Shown here: positions 44,905 to 54,364 of the stretch, in pieces
Position numbering within the stretch: the stretch's first letter is position 1
Layout: each line of letters opens with the position of its first letter
Assembly (NCBI RefSeq): GCF_003269035.1
Contig: NZ_QLTK01000003.1
Coordinates: forward strand, 370,204 to 434,203
DNA: 64,000 nt
DNA from: Paraburkholderia bryophila
GTDB taxonomy: Bacteria > Pseudomonadota > Gammaproteobacteria > Burkholderiales > Burkholderiaceae
Direction: 5' to 3'
The notes under the pieces: model-generated
The model's input: only the letters and a program-made list of their open reading frames with translations
Told to the model about the DNA's origin: nothing
Databases searched by the model: none
Made by a program: the position numbers and the translations under genes

Positions 44905-45774
44905 ATGAATCCAATCACGTTGCTGATTTCCGCCGTCTTTCTGCTCGTTGGGGTTGCGGCCGGCGCCCTGATCAATATCTATTTGGGGCTTCCGCTCATT
45001 ATCATTGCTTTGCTCGTCAGCATGTCCGTCAAGGTGGCGAACGTGTGGGAAAAGTTTGTGATCTTGCGCGTCGGAAAATTGCAGAGCGTAAGAGGCGCGG
45101 GCTTCTTCATGATCATTCCCGTTCTGGACAGTGTGGTCGCCATCATCGACGAACGAATCCAGACGACCGCATTCAATGCGGAGCAGGCACTGACGAAGGA
45201 CACGGTGCCTGTTAACGTTGACGCGATCATTTTCTGGCACGTTTGCGATGCACAGAAAGCGGCACTGGCCATCACGGATTACCGTCAGGCAATCGACCGT
45301 GTCGCACAGACGACGCTACGCGAGCTGATCGGCTCTTCGATGCTGGCAACGCTTCTGTCAGATCGCACCGTTGCGGATGCCCATCTGAGAGATGAGATCG
45401 GCGGCAAGACAGCGGCGTGGGGTATCGCCGTGGGCTCGGTAGAAATCCGCGACGTGGCGATTCCGGTTGCTTTGCAAGACGCGATGTCGCGGCAGGCACA
45501 AGCCGAGCGGGAAAAGCAGGCACGCGTCATTTTGGGTTCGGCGGAAGCCGCAATCGCAGCGAACTTCGTTGAGGCTGCGAGAGTTTATGAAAAACAACCA
45601 GGTGCGCTCCAGTTGCGTGCCATGAACATCATCTACGAAACGACTAAAGAACGCGGGGCGACGATTCTGATGCCGACGTCGATGGTTGATAGCCTGAATC
45701 CGGCGCTCGCATTGGCGATCGCGGGAAATGATCTTGCAGGTGCGCCTGTCACGCCGCTTAAGACCGCCGCTTAA
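44905..45774 (+). CDS. SPFH-domain (slipin/stomatin-like) membrane protein
   Basis: 289 residues. Two closely spaced N-terminal hydrophobic segments (LLISAVFLLVGVAAGALI, PLIIIALLVSMSVKVA) are followed by an SPFH/band-7 domain (GKLQSVRGAGFFMIIPVLDS, TKDTVPVNVDAIIFWHVCDA, TTLRELIGSSMLATLLSDR) and a C-terminal coiled region (MSRQAQAEREKQARVILGSA). Slipins organise membrane microdomains and often pair with a NfeD protease; none is seen next door. It lies 77 bases after the PRC-barrel gene. Confidence 0.88.
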   Translation: MNPITLLISAVFLLVGVAAGALINIYLGLPLIIIALLVSMSVKVANVWEKFVILRVGKLQSVRGAGFFMIIPVLDSVVAIIDERIQTTAFNAEQALTKDTVPVNVDAIIFWHVCDAQKAALAITDYRQAIDRVAQTTLRELIGSSMLATLLSDRTVADAHLRDEIGGKTAAWGIAVGSVEIRDVAIPVALQDAMSRQAQAEREKQARVILGSAEAAIAANFVEAARVYEKQPGALQLRAMNIIYETTKERGATILMPTSMVDSLNPALALAIAGNDLAGAPVTPLKTAA

Positions 45775-45819
45775 GGCATGTCTTCACAGCAAGATTTCGA
45801 TGATTCGAAGGGAGTCTTG

Positions 45820-45993
45820 ATGAAACGCAAATATTTTCCGATGTCGACGCGTGTGTGCACGTCCTTGCTTAAATGGATGATTGCCCGCAGGCGCCGGGCT
45901 ATCACTCTCAGGAATCAATCCTCAGGCACGCTCGGGCAAGTCTTGCCGGTACTCGCTCCCGTACGCGTGAAGTCGCGCAACAACAACGCGTGA
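45820..45993 (+). CDS. Possible small basic protein, 57 residues
   Basis: ATG 45820 follows GGGAG by 5-6 bases; the frame is open from an ATG at 45778. The product (CTSLLKWMIARRRRAITLRN) is strongly basic and matches nothing I know. Could be a non-coding frame. From here to the next start (46245) I see no other feature. Confidence 0.35.
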   Translation: MKRKYFPMSTRVCTSLLKWMIARRRRAITLRNQSSGTLGQVLPVLAPVRVKSRNNNA

Positions 45994-46244
45994 CTTCAGG
46001 TATGCGAGTGTTCTTCGGAAGTGCGAAATCCGTCATCTCATACGAAGTGATCGACGACGATGTTTTCGAGCGCTTCCTGACTTTCCGAACGTCTTGGCCA
46101 CTGCCGTCACGGTTTCTTTGCGAGCGATGCACTGGTAGCAATCACCAAAACCACGATGGCCAATATTGCATCGTTTGAAATAAAACGGCCGTGCCCTTCA
46201 TGACGTCACTTGAGTGCTGGCAGGCGACATAGCGAAAATTCTAC

Positions 46245-47447
46245 GTGAAAAACGGCATAGTGACGTATCGGGTCGGCGCGGCAACTTTAGCACTAGCTGC
46301 GGTTCTAGCCGCAACAGTGCAATTGAACCGCGCAAGTAGCAGTGTTGATCCGGTGCAAGCTTCCAATGCGCGCCCGGTGGCGGCGACCGGTGAGCAGCAG
46401 CACGTTATACAGGGGTTAGGAAGTAGACATGACAAGGCCAAATGGATGCTTAAAGTCGACGCAATGCGAACGCGCTGGGTTTTACGCGATTCCCGTGTAC
46501 CTTTATCGTCCGACGATATCTACTCGTCGAACGACGGTATCGGCGCAGGCACAGCGTCATCTATCCCGTCAACTGGTGACGCGGCGCAGACAGGGCAGAT
46601 CAAATCAGATGGCGAACCGAATATCGAGGCCTCGCCTGACCTGGCCGCGCCTAATGAGGCACAGGCAAAAGCGCTTGACCCCGCCGGCGCCATTGAAATC
46701 GGCAAGACTTTCGCGAAGGAAGTTGAAAGACGGCTAAACGTCCCAGCAGCCGCACAATTTTTCTATGGTGCAAAGTTGCAGCAGGCCCTGCAGCAAAACT
46801 CCGTTGGATCGATCGCAAACGAGTATGTTGTGCTTGTCGATCGCAGCAAGAACGTGCAGGCGCTATTCATCTACTTTCGGGAAAAGCCGGATGGCATCTG
46901 GCGGATGCTCGGAGCAACGCCGGTGTCAACCGGTCTTCCAGGAAGTTACGATCACTTCATCACGCCGCTTGGCGTTTTCGAACATACGCCGCGTAACATG
47001 GACTTTCGTTCGGAAGGGACGCTCAACGAATTCAAGATTCGAGGCTATGGCGCTCGTGATATGCGCATCTACGATTTCGGATGGGCTCAGGGCGAACGGG
47101 GGTGGGGAAAGGGCGGGAAGTCCCAGATGCGCTTCCAGATGCACGCGACCGATCCGGACAAACTGGAGCCCGTCCTCGGCGTTCGTCATTCAAAGGGGTG
47201 TGTGCGCATTCCAGCCGCGCTGAATGTCTTCTTCGATAACCACGGAATTCTTGATGCGGACTACGAAGCGCGGGTGGCAGCGGGCCAATCTCTGTGGATA
47301 TTGAAGCCCAGACGCACTCCCACACCATGGGCCGGACATTATCTGGTGATCATTGATTCAGCACAGAGTGTGCGGCCTGGATGGTCGCCGCTGCCGGGCG
47401 GAAAGGCCCGCTCGCAATTTCCCGCTCACGGGAATACCGCAGACTGA
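46245..47447 (+). CDS. L,D-transpeptidase (YkuD family)
   Basis: 400 residues from GTG. An uncleaved signal/anchor (YRVGAATLALAAVLAATVQL) is followed by a ~130-residue linker rich in Ser/Gly/Ala and a YkuD domain. The catalytic site is HSKGCVRI with the upstream MHATDP histidine, as in enzymes that form 3-3 peptidoglycan cross-links or anchor proteins. PVSTGLPGSYDHFITPLGVF is the usual substrate-loop region. Convergent with the BON gene, with only 22 bases between them. Confidence 0.85.
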   Translation: MKNGIVTYRVGAATLALAAVLAATVQLNRASSSVDPVQASNARPVAATGEQQHVIQGLGSRHDKAKWMLKVDAMRTRWVLRDSRVPLSSDDIYSSNDGIGAGTASSIPSTGDAAQTGQIKSDGEPNIEASPDLAAPNEAQAKALDPAGAIEIGKTFAKEVERRLNVPAAAQFFYGAKLQQALQQNSVGSIANEYVVLVDRSKNVQALFIYFREKPDGIWRMLGATPVSTGLPGSYDHFITPLGVFEHTPRNMDFRSEGTLNEFKIRGYGARDMRIYDFGWAQGERGWGKGGKSQMRFQMHATDPDKLEPVLGVRHSKGCVRIPAALNVFFDNHGILDADYEARVAAGQSLWILKPRRTPTPWAGHYLVIIDSAQSVRPGWSPLPGGKARSQFPAHGNTAD

Positions 47448-47469
47448 AGGAACGCAAGCGGTTCGGTTG

Positions 47470-48126
47470 CTATGCGATCGTAATGTCATTCACCACCGCA
47501 GTTGCCCCTGGTGTCGACCACGCGGTCATCGCGGCAAGGTTGCGATCATGCGGCGTTCGGGCAGTGCCGGTCAGCCGCACTGTTCCGCCGTGCGCGGTTA
47601 CCGTGATGTTCTGTGGGTCGGACCAGGAGCGATAAAGGGCGTGCATGAGGTTTCCGCGCACCTGCAAAACATCGACCCCGGCTTTGATCGCGATCTGATT
47701 TGACACACCGACAACCCCCAGCAGTCTGCGTACGTCCTGGACGGCTGCCTGTCTCTGGAAATTCCAGTCGACCTCTCCGCTCAGGGTAATCCAGCCGTTT
47801 TCGACCTTCGCCTTGACTGCATCTCGTGGCACGGCAACGTCCCACTCGAGTCGATTGACCACTGCTGCCGCGATATCTTTATCGTCGCGCTGCGCGTCGA
47901 AGCCGAGTCTGACCTCGATCTCTTCGGCTACCGCCTCGACGCCCTTCACGCGGGCGGCGGCTGATTCAGCGGCATGTTTCTCCGCGAAACTCTCGACGTG
48001 ACCGGTTAGCGTGACGACGCCAGAGATTGCGGTCACGCCGATATGAGCAGCCGTTACGCTCGGCTCCCATGCAAGTTCTGCAAGGACGGCCTGTTGCAGC
48101 TTGGTGTCGTCATAGATGACTGTCAT
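47470..48126 (-). CDS. Triple BON-domain protein
   Basis: 218 residues from ATG 48126, with CCCGGAGACATC in front; the frame is open to 48180 but lacks a site there. Three BON domains in a row: TAISGVVTLTGHVESFAEKH, KVENGWITLSGEVDWNFQRQ and TAHGGTVRLTGTARTPHDRN, each ending in a VxxVxNxI-type strand. BON domains bind phospholipid or envelope material (OsmY-like). No signal peptide, which is unusual for OsmY-like proteins but common in Burkholderia stress loci. The promoter is box 4. Confidence 0.85.
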   Translation of the reverse strand: MTVIYDDTKLQQAVLAELAWEPSVTAAHIGVTAISGVVTLTGHVESFAEKHAAESAAARVKGVEAVAEEIEVRLGFDAQRDDKDIAAAVVNRLEWDVAVPRDAVKAKVENGWITLSGEVDWNFQRQAAVQDVRRLLGVVGVSNQIAIKAGVDVLQVRGNLMHALYRSWSDPQNITVTAHGGTVRLTGTARTPHDRNLAAMTAWSTPGATAVVNDITIA

Positions 48127-48256
48127 GATGTCTCCGGGAAGATTGATAAATGAACGATGAACTGACAGCGTTGCGTGCATTCAGCGCTTGAAGATGTCAT
48201 CTTCCGCGCGAGCCTTCTTCGTTAACTCTGAAGATGCAACCCAGTCCAGTTTCTTG

Positions 48257-48302
48257 ATGGTAGGGCGGCTAACCTTCGCGCGACAGAGTCGGAAACTACT
48301 CA
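48257..48302 (-). promoter_or_regulatory. FixJ-like box 4, upstream of the BON-domain gene
   Basis: Reverse-strand TGAGTAGTTTCCGA (48302 to 48289) with TACCAT at 48262 to 48257, the standard spacing. It points left to the BON start at 48126; the predicted leader is ~120 bases. Confidence 0.78.
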
Positions 48303-48415
48303 GGTCTCCGCGCTTGGACACAGGACCCACTGACGTGGATCGGATACGTCCCATCCACGCGTAACGGACCGCTGCGAATCGTTTAATCCTTAAGAAAGCC
48401 GCCAACTGGACGGCT

Positions 48416-48461
48416 TGAGTGTTTTCCGAACCTGTTGTGTCGGGCATCTGTCAGCTACTGT
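48416..48461 (+). promoter_or_regulatory. FixJ-like box 5 (variant), upstream of the phosphoglucomutase/GH65 pair
   Basis: TGAGTGTTTTCCGA at 48416-48429 (two changes from consensus) and TACTGT at 48456-48461, again with CTA 28 bases after TTTCC. It points right, back-to-back with box 4, 113 bases apart. Confidence 0.65.
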
Positions 48462-48542
48462 GGACCCAGATGCGACTCGATTCGTGGAGTCAAACGTAGC
48501 CACGCCCGGTTGATTGCGACCGCCCGCCATCATTTTGGATAG

Positions 48543-49304
48543 ATGCCCCGCATGACAGATCGCCAAGCCCAAGCCCTCTCGCCGGATCCCCGCGGCACGC
48601 TGTCCGCCGGCATTTTTGATGTCGACGGCGTGCTGCTCGCGTCTCCTCACGAACGTGCGTGGCGCGAGGCGCTCAAGGGCTTTGCCGATGAAGCAAGATT
48701 CACCACGGCGATGTACCAGTCCCAGGTGGCCGGAAAGCCGCGACTGAGTGGCGCGCTCGCAGCGCTGCAAGCGCTAGGGGTGCCGAACGCCGCGCAACGT
48801 GCCGAAGCCTATGCAGAGAGCAAGCAGAGGCGGTTGGAGATGCTCATCGCCACCAGCGCCGTGTCGGCTTTTGCAGACGCACTTCGTTTCGTTAATGCCG
48901 TGAGGGCACTCGGCTTTCCGATTGCCGTCGCGTCATCTTCGAAGAACGCTAACGAGATGATGCGGCGCATCCGTCTTGATGACCACCACAGCCTTTTCGA
49001 CGTATTTGGCGCCAATGTCTGCGGCCGGGATTTGCCTGCCGGCAAGCCGGACCCTGCGATATTCCTGCTCGCTGCCGCGGAGTTGCCGGCAGCGCCCGCG
49101 AACTGCTTCGTGGTCGAGGATGCGCCGGCCGGTATCGAGGCCGCCCGCGCGGGTGGAATGGCAGCACTTGGGGTCGCCCGGCTGAGTGACGCGAAGTCGC
49201 TCTGGGCGGCAGGCGCCAATCTGGTCGTGACTAGTCTGGACGAGATCGATCTCGATCAAATGTCTCGTGGAAGGCTTTGCCGGCGGATCTATGAAAAGTC
49301 CTGA
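48543..49304 (+). CDS. HAD hydrolase, beta-phosphoglucomutase-like
   Basis: 253 residues (ATG 48543; an ATG at 48552 is equally possible). The HAD nucleophile motif is GIFDVDGVLLASPHERAWRE, motif II ASSSKNANEMM, and motifs III/IV KPDPAIF and VVEDAPAGIEAARAGG. The helical cap and the VDG variant place it with beta-phosphoglucomutases. It would convert beta-glucose 1-phosphate to glucose 6-phosphate. The next gene, a GH65 phosphorylase, overlaps it by 14 bases and makes that substrate. Confidence 0.85.
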   Translation: MPRMTDRQAQALSPDPRGTLSAGIFDVDGVLLASPHERAWREALKGFADEARFTTAMYQSQVAGKPRLSGALAALQALGVPNAAQRAEAYAESKQRRLEMLIATSAVSAFADALRFVNAVRALGFPIAVASSSKNANEMMRRIRLDDHHSLFDVFGANVCGRDLPAGKPDPAIFLLAAAELPAAPANCFVVEDAPAGIEAARAGGMAALGVARLSDAKSLWAAGANLVVTSLDEIDLDQMSRGRLCRRIYEKS

Positions 49305-51600
49305 ACAGTTAGATCAGGTGATGCGCCCAACCGCCGATTCGAGCTGGATCGTGCTGGAAGAAGGCTATGACTCTCTGCTTGAACGTAGCCGCGCCGCGCG
49401 CTTCGCAATCAGTAACGGCTTGTTCGGCGTGCGCGGCGCGCGGGCGATACACCGTGGCGGTCGGTGGGTAGCCAACTCGCGCACACTTGTAGCCGGACTG
49501 TTCGATAAAGCGGGTGAAGATCCGGACATCCCGAGACTCGCCGTAGCGCCCGACTGGATGAAGATCCGGATTCTGCTGCAAGGGGAACCTCTGATACACC
49601 ACATCGACGACACCAGGTGGCAGGAGACGATCCTCGACATGCGACGGGGCGCGGTGATAGGCAAGGGGTGCCTGTCGAATGCTTCTGCTTCAGGCGTTAA
49701 ATTGCGGAGTTTCCATATTGCTTCTTTAGGCCAGCGCGCGATTGGAATGCAGATCATCGTGCTGGAGATGGAACAGGGTGGGATCGAGGTCACACTGGAA
49801 GCGTCGATCGATGCGGTGGATATCGGTCTATTATCCGACCGGGCGGAGCACGGTCTCAGCGTATGGCGTGGGGAATCCTCCGGTACACGCCTCGCGGTCG
49901 CCACCGCAGTATCCCTGCAAATTGATCGGCGGCTTGTTCCTTCTACCGTATGCGGCCTGTCGCAATGGTCGTGGAAGTGGACGTCGAGCCCGGGGCAGGT
50001 TATATGTCTCGCGCGAACGGTGGCCATAACACGCGCCGGCAAGAATGATATCGATCCTGCTCGCGGCGCACAGGAAGCCCTGGAGTCTGCGCAGATTCTG
50101 GGCTGGCCAGCCGTGGTAGCGGCGCACGAGCGGGCGTGGGATAACCGCTGGGCATGCAGCGACGTCGAGGTTGAGGGCGATCCGGTCGCGCAACAGGCTT
50201 TGCGATTCGCGCTCTACCATCTGAACGGTGCGGCCAATCCAGCGGACGAACATGTTTCGATCGCTGCGAGGGCGCTGACGGGCGACGACTATCACGGGCA
50301 CGTCTTCTGGGACACGGAAATCTATCTGCTGCCGTTCTATACGTTGACGTGGCCTCAGGCAGCACGAGCATTATTGATGTATCGCTTCCATACGCTCGGC
50401 GGAGCACGCGCGAAAGCAGCGGCAATGGGCTGGCAGGGTGCGTTGTATGCCTGGGAATCGGCCGATACCGGTGTGGAGACGTGCCCCTCTCAAGTCGTCG
50501 GCCCTGATCGAAAGCTTGTGGATGTCAACTGCGGCAAGCAGGAACAACATATCAGCGCGGACATTGCGTACGCCGTCTGGCAATACTGGCATATCACCGG
50601 AGATGATGCGTTCCTGCGCGAGGCCGGCGCCGAGATTCTTCTGGAGACCGCCCGCTTCTGGGCAAGCCGCGCGACGATGGAAACTGATGGTCATTGTCAT
50701 ATTCGTGGCGTGATCGGACCTGATGAATATCACGAGTCGATTGATGACAACGCCTTTACTAACGTGATGGCACGTTGGAATATTCGGCGCGCCATTGAAA
50801 CTGCTGCATTACTGCGTGAGCGCTGGCCGGAGAGTTGGCGACGCCTGTCAGTCCAACTGAAACTCGATGAGGCCGAACTACAGCGTTGGGGTGAGGTTGC
50901 AGAGGCGATCGCCACGGGCTTCGATTCGAACACCGGTCTGTTCGAGCAGTTTGCGGGATTTTTCACCCTCGAAGACATTGATGTTGCTGCCTATGCGGGC
51001 CGTTCAGTCCCAATCGACGTCGTACTTGGCCGCGAGCGTACCCAGCGATCCCAGGTTGTCAAGCAGGCAGATGTGGTAGCCCTGCTGGCGCTGCTGCCGG
51101 CGGAGTTTCCTGGCGGCGGCGCCGCAAGGAACTTCGAATATTACGCGTCGCGGTGCGGCCATGGCAGCTCTCTGAGCCGCGCCACGCACGGCATAGTCGC
51201 GGCCAGACTCGGTGACACTGAGACCGCGCTCGACTTCTTTCGCAAGACCTCGGCCATCGATCTCGACGACCGGCACGCGGCCATGGAAGGTGGCGTGCAC
51301 ATTGCAAGTCTCGGTGGCATCTGGATGATGGCGGTCCTTGGTTTCGCTGGCCTATCGTTTGGTAGCGACCATCTGGCGCTGGCCCCGATGTTGCCTGCGG
51401 CGTGGAAGAGCCTTTCCTTTACGGTGCAGTGGCGCAGTCGTTGTCTGAAGATCAGGATATCGGAACCGACTGCGATTGTTCACATCGCCATGGAAGCGGG
51501 TGACCCAATGAAGGTTTTAGTTAATGGCGAGATGTTCACACTAAGTCGCGCGGAGCCTCTTCAGGTAAAGATCAAAACGCTCACCGACGCGGTCTCTTAG
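49291..51600 (+). CDS. GH65 disaccharide phosphorylase (trehalose/kojibiose/maltose type)
   Basis: 769 residues from ATG 49291 (a GTG at 49267 is in frame). GH65 inverting phosphorylase: N-terminal beta-sandwich (SNGLFGVRGAR), the (alpha/alpha)6 barrel with FWDTEIYLLPFYT, and the acid catalyst in IGPDEYHESIDDNAFTNVMA; phosphate contacts near CGHGSSLSRATHG. It splits an alpha-linked glucose disaccharide with phosphate to beta-glucose 1-phosphate. Coupling with the upstream beta-phosphoglucomutase (14-base overlap) is the classical arrangement. Which disaccharide is used cannot be read here, but the GH13 and TreS-like genes nearby favour trehalose or maltose. Confidence 0.88.
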   Translation: MKSPEQLDQVMRPTADSSWIVLEEGYDSLLERSRAARFAISNGLFGVRGARAIHRGGRWVANSRTLVAGLFDKAGEDPDIPRLAVAPDWMKIRILLQGEPLIHHIDDTRWQETILDMRRGAVIGKGCLSNASASGVKLRSFHIASLGQRAIGMQIIVLEMEQGGIEVTLEASIDAVDIGLLSDRAEHGLSVWRGESSGTRLAVATAVSLQIDRRLVPSTVCGLSQWSWKWTSSPGQVICLARTVAITRAGKNDIDPARGAQEALESAQILGWPAVVAAHERAWDNRWACSDVEVEGDPVAQQALRFALYHLNGAANPADEHVSIAARALTGDDYHGHVFWDTEIYLLPFYTLTWPQAARALLMYRFHTLGGARAKAAAMGWQGALYAWESADTGVETCPSQVVGPDRKLVDVNCGKQEQHISADIAYAVWQYWHITGDDAFLREAGAEILLETARFWASRATMETDGHCHIRGVIGPDEYHESIDDNAFTNVMARWNIRRAIETAALLRERWPESWRRLSVQLKLDEAELQRWGEVAEAIATGFDSNTGLFEQFAGFFTLEDIDVAAYAGRSVPIDVVLGRERTQRSQVVKQADVVALLALLPAEFPGGGAARNFEYYASRCGHGSSLSRATHGIVAARLGDTETALDFFRKTSAIDLDDRHAAMEGGVHIASLGGIWMMAVLGFAGLSFGSDHLALAPMLPAAWKSLSFTVQWRSRCLKIRISEPTAIVHIAMEAGDPMKVLVNGEMFTLSRAEPLQVKIKTLTDAVS

Positions 51601-51701
51601 CGAGCGATGATATTGGATTGCACATTGGATAGAGATACCGAACAGTACCCGCATCACTGACCAGGATTCTTTGCGAGACGGCGGCAGGCCCGGTTCGGGT
51701 A

Positions 51702-52844
51702 CTAGCCTCTGAAAATATCGAATGGCTCGATCTTCAGGACCTTGCGTACGCCAATGTAACTCGACACGCCCGCGATCAGCACCACCATGCCGAACGACAA
51801 CGCCAGGTTCCAGAATGTCGTAATCGCCGCGTAGTTAGGCAGCAAAGCCTTGGCGATCGAGATCACCAGTGTGACCAGTCCGATGCCGAGCCCGTAGCCG
51901 GTGAGTGCCGTAAAGGTCGCCATGAACAGGATCATGTAGACCAACTCTCGGCCCTTTGCGCCGATTGCCTTCAGTGCACCGAATTTATCCAGATTCTCGA
52001 GGATGAAGGTGTAAAAGGTCTGCCCGGAAATCGATAGTCCGACGATGAAGCTGATCACCGTCATCAGCAGAATGTTGGTGCCGATGCCCGTCTGGTACGT
52101 GTAGTAGTCGGCGATGCGCGAGTTGAACTCATCCTTTGTCAGCGCCAGATATCCCAGCTTCGCCACCTGTTGCTTGATGCCGGCAACCGCCGCGTCGCTC
52201 TTCGCCTGGACCAGGATGTATGAAATCGTGAAGCGCGTACCGGGTATGTACTCGATCGCGCGATTGTAGGTGGTGTAAAGCGTCGGCACGCCGTTGAGCC
52301 CGTTCGCCGCCACGTTGGCGACACCCACGATGACACCTCGATGGTCATTGAGCTCGAACGTGGTGCCCACTTTCGGATTCTCCAGCTTTGCGAATTCGGA
52401 GTCGTTGACCACCACGAAGGCGTCGTCGGCATAGATATCGAGAATGTTGCCCTGCTGCATCTCCGGGCGGCCGAACAGGCTGGCGTCGTCCAGCCCGACG
52501 ACGTTGACGGATTGATACGCGCCGTCGGCGAGCTTGACCTGCGCGCCGCCGATAAAAAGGGGTACCGCGTAACTGACGCCATTCATGCTCAGCATGGCGT
52601 CAAGCAGGTAGTCCGGTAAAGGGAAAGCGGTGGCCGGCGTATTGACGGCGGGGTCCATGATCCACATCGTTGCACCGATATTGGTGACCGTCGAATAGGC
52701 GCGGTTCAGGATGCCGGCAAACATCGAAGTCATTTGCGTCATCAGGAATACCGCGAAGGTAATGCCGATTAGCAACGCGGAGAACTTCGCCTTGTCATTG
52801 ACCAGCAATTTGAAGCCGATGCGCATGATGCCGCTGTATTTCAT
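51702..52844 (-). CDS. ABC transporter permease, DevC/FtsX type
   Basis: 380 residues from ATG 52844 (GGGGAG upstream). One N-terminal membrane segment (FSALLIGITFAVFLMTQMTS), a large periplasmic domain (~50-250), then three C-terminal segments (ILLMTVISFIVGLSISGQTF, YMILFMATFTALTGYGLGIG, LALSFGMVVLIAGVSSYIGV), the MacB/FtsX/DevC layout. Its ATG overlaps the stop of the outer-membrane gene (ATGA). Last gene of a four-gene exporter operon. Confidence 0.88.
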   Translation of the reverse strand: MKYSGIMRIGFKLLVNDKAKFSALLIGITFAVFLMTQMTSMFAGILNRAYSTVTNIGATMWIMDPAVNTPATAFPLPDYLLDAMLSMNGVSYAVPLFIGGAQVKLADGAYQSVNVVGLDDASLFGRPEMQQGNILDIYADDAFVVVNDSEFAKLENPKVGTTFELNDHRGVIVGVANVAANGLNGVPTLYTTYNRAIEYIPGTRFTISYILVQAKSDAAVAGIKQQVAKLGYLALTKDEFNSRIADYYTYQTGIGTNILLMTVISFIVGLSISGQTFYTFILENLDKFGALKAIGAKGRELVYMILFMATFTALTGYGLGIGLVTLVISIAKALLPNYAAITTFWNLALSFGMVVLIAGVSSYIGVRKVLKIEPFDIFRG

Positions 52845-54364
52845 GGCGACTGCTCCCCGGTGGCGTGGACTGGCTGATTCCACCACCCGCCGCCTGACGC
52901 GACGAACAGTGCCACGGTGTCCTGATGCCGCTGCGCCACGGCCTGGACATAAGCGATGGTGGCCTGGTGGAACTGCACGTCGGCGGTGAGCACCTCCAGA
53001 TAGCTGACCATCCCGGCCTTGTAGCTGCTCTGTAAGAGAGACAATGCCCCGCTCGCGTCACGCTGCGCTTCAACGTGGGCTTGCAAAGCCTGCGCATCGT
53101 GCTCCAAAGCTTTTAGCGCGTCGGCGACCTGCTCGAATGCCGTCAGGACCGTTTGCCGGTAGGTGGCGAGCTGCTGCTGGTACGCGGCGATCGCGGCCTT
53201 CCGGCCATACCACAGGCTGCCGCCTTGAAACAGCGGCACCGTAATGGACGGACCGATGCTCCAGAATCTGAAACTATCCGCGGACAGGCTGCCAAAGCTC
53301 GTGCCGCCCGCACCGTAGGTGCCGCTCAGACTGATGCTGGGGAACATCGCTGCGGTCGCCACACCGATGTTGGCGCTGGCAACATGCAACTCCGCTTCCG
53401 CAGACAGAATGTCCGGACGCTGCCGCACGAGATCGGACGGCAGGCTCACCGGCAGATTGTCTGGCAGCGACAGCGAGTCCAGATCGATGTCGGGTAAGTG
53501 CGCTTGCGACGGCAGCGCACCTTCCAGCGTCGCGAGCAGGTGAGCGGCCTCGCTGCTTTTCTGCGCGAGGGGCGCGAGCGCTGCCTCGTTCGTCGCAATC
53601 AGACTGCGAACGCTCAGCACGTTCGCATAGGAGGCTGTGCCGGAGCGGATTTGCGCTTCAGTCGCCTCAAGTTGCTGTTTCTCGAGTTCGATCAATTGCC
53701 CGGTCGCGCGAATTTCGGCGGCATACGCGGCGCGCGCTACGCTGGTATTCACGACATTCGCGGATAAGGTCAGATACGCGGCTTTACTCAGATATTGCTG
53801 GAAGTCGGCTTGGGCTCGCAGTCCCTCTACCGTCCGCCGCTTGCCACCGAACACATCTAGCACGTAACTGACGCTGCCGCTAGCCGTCATGAGGTTGAAG
53901 ATCGTCCCGGGCGTCTGCAAACCATTGGTCAAGGGCGCAGTGCGTTCGCGAGTCGCGTCGAACTCCGCGCCGATCTGCGGAAAGAACACGCCATATCCCG
54001 CACGAAGATTGTTCTGGCTTTCCCGCAATGTGGCCTCCGACGCGGCCAGCGTGGGACTATTCGCAATTGCCCGTTCAACCAGGCCATCTAGCGAGTCGGA
54101 CTTGAACAGCCGCCACCAGTCGGCCGGGACCGCGGCGCCGGGAGTGAAGTGCTGTGCCTCGCTATCGGCCACGACGGTCGATTCCGGTAACGGCTCGCTC
54201 GTGTAGCTGTCGACATCGGGCGGAGCGGGACGGACGAAATCGGGGCCTAAGGCGCAGGCGCCGAGGAGGGTCGTTGCGATGACGCTCAACAATGCGGCAA
54301 ACGCGGTCCGCGTAGCATGGTTCCTCATTGCGTCGCCCGAAGCCGGATGAGTGCGCGCAATCAT
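52841..54364 (-). CDS. NodT-type outer membrane efflux lipoprotein
   Basis: 507 residues. Lipobox LLGACALGPDFVRP at ~34-37, then two outer-membrane-efflux (OEP) domains with paired long helices (TLAASEATLRESQNNLRAGY; ILSAEAELHVASANIGVATA). OprM/NodT family; forms the trimeric channel of a tripartite exporter. The ATG at 54364 overlaps the stop of the adaptor gene (ATGA); an ATG at 54328 is the other option and gives a shorter leader. Confidence 0.9.
   Translation of the reverse strand: MIARTHPASGDAMRNHATRTAFAALLSVIATTLLGACALGPDFVRPAPPDVDSYTSEPLPESTVVADSEAQHFTPGAAVPADWWRLFKSDSLDGLVERAIANSPTLAASEATLRESQNNLRAGYGVFFPQIGAEFDATRERTAPLTNGLQTPGTIFNLMTASGSVSYVLDVFGGKRRTVEGLRAQADFQQYLSKAAYLTLSANVVNTSVARAAYAAEIRATGQLIELEKQQLEATEAQIRSGTASYANVLSVRSLIATNEAALAPLAQKSSEAAHLLATLEGALPSQAHLPDIDLDSLSLPDNLPVSLPSDLVRQRPDILSAEAELHVASANIGVATAAMFPSISLSGTYGAGGTSFGSLSADSFRFWSIGPSITVPLFQGGSLWYGRKAAIAAYQQQLATYRQTVLTAFEQVADALKALEHDAQALQAHVEAQRDASGALSLLQSSYKAGMVSYLEVLTADVQFHQATIAYVQAVAQRHQDTVALFVASGGGWWNQPVHATGEQSP

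Noticed and set aside
48181..48447. Minus-strand frame of 88 codons as a gene
   Set aside because: It spans both FixJ-like boxes and their promoters, has no ribosome binding site and no family-like sequence.
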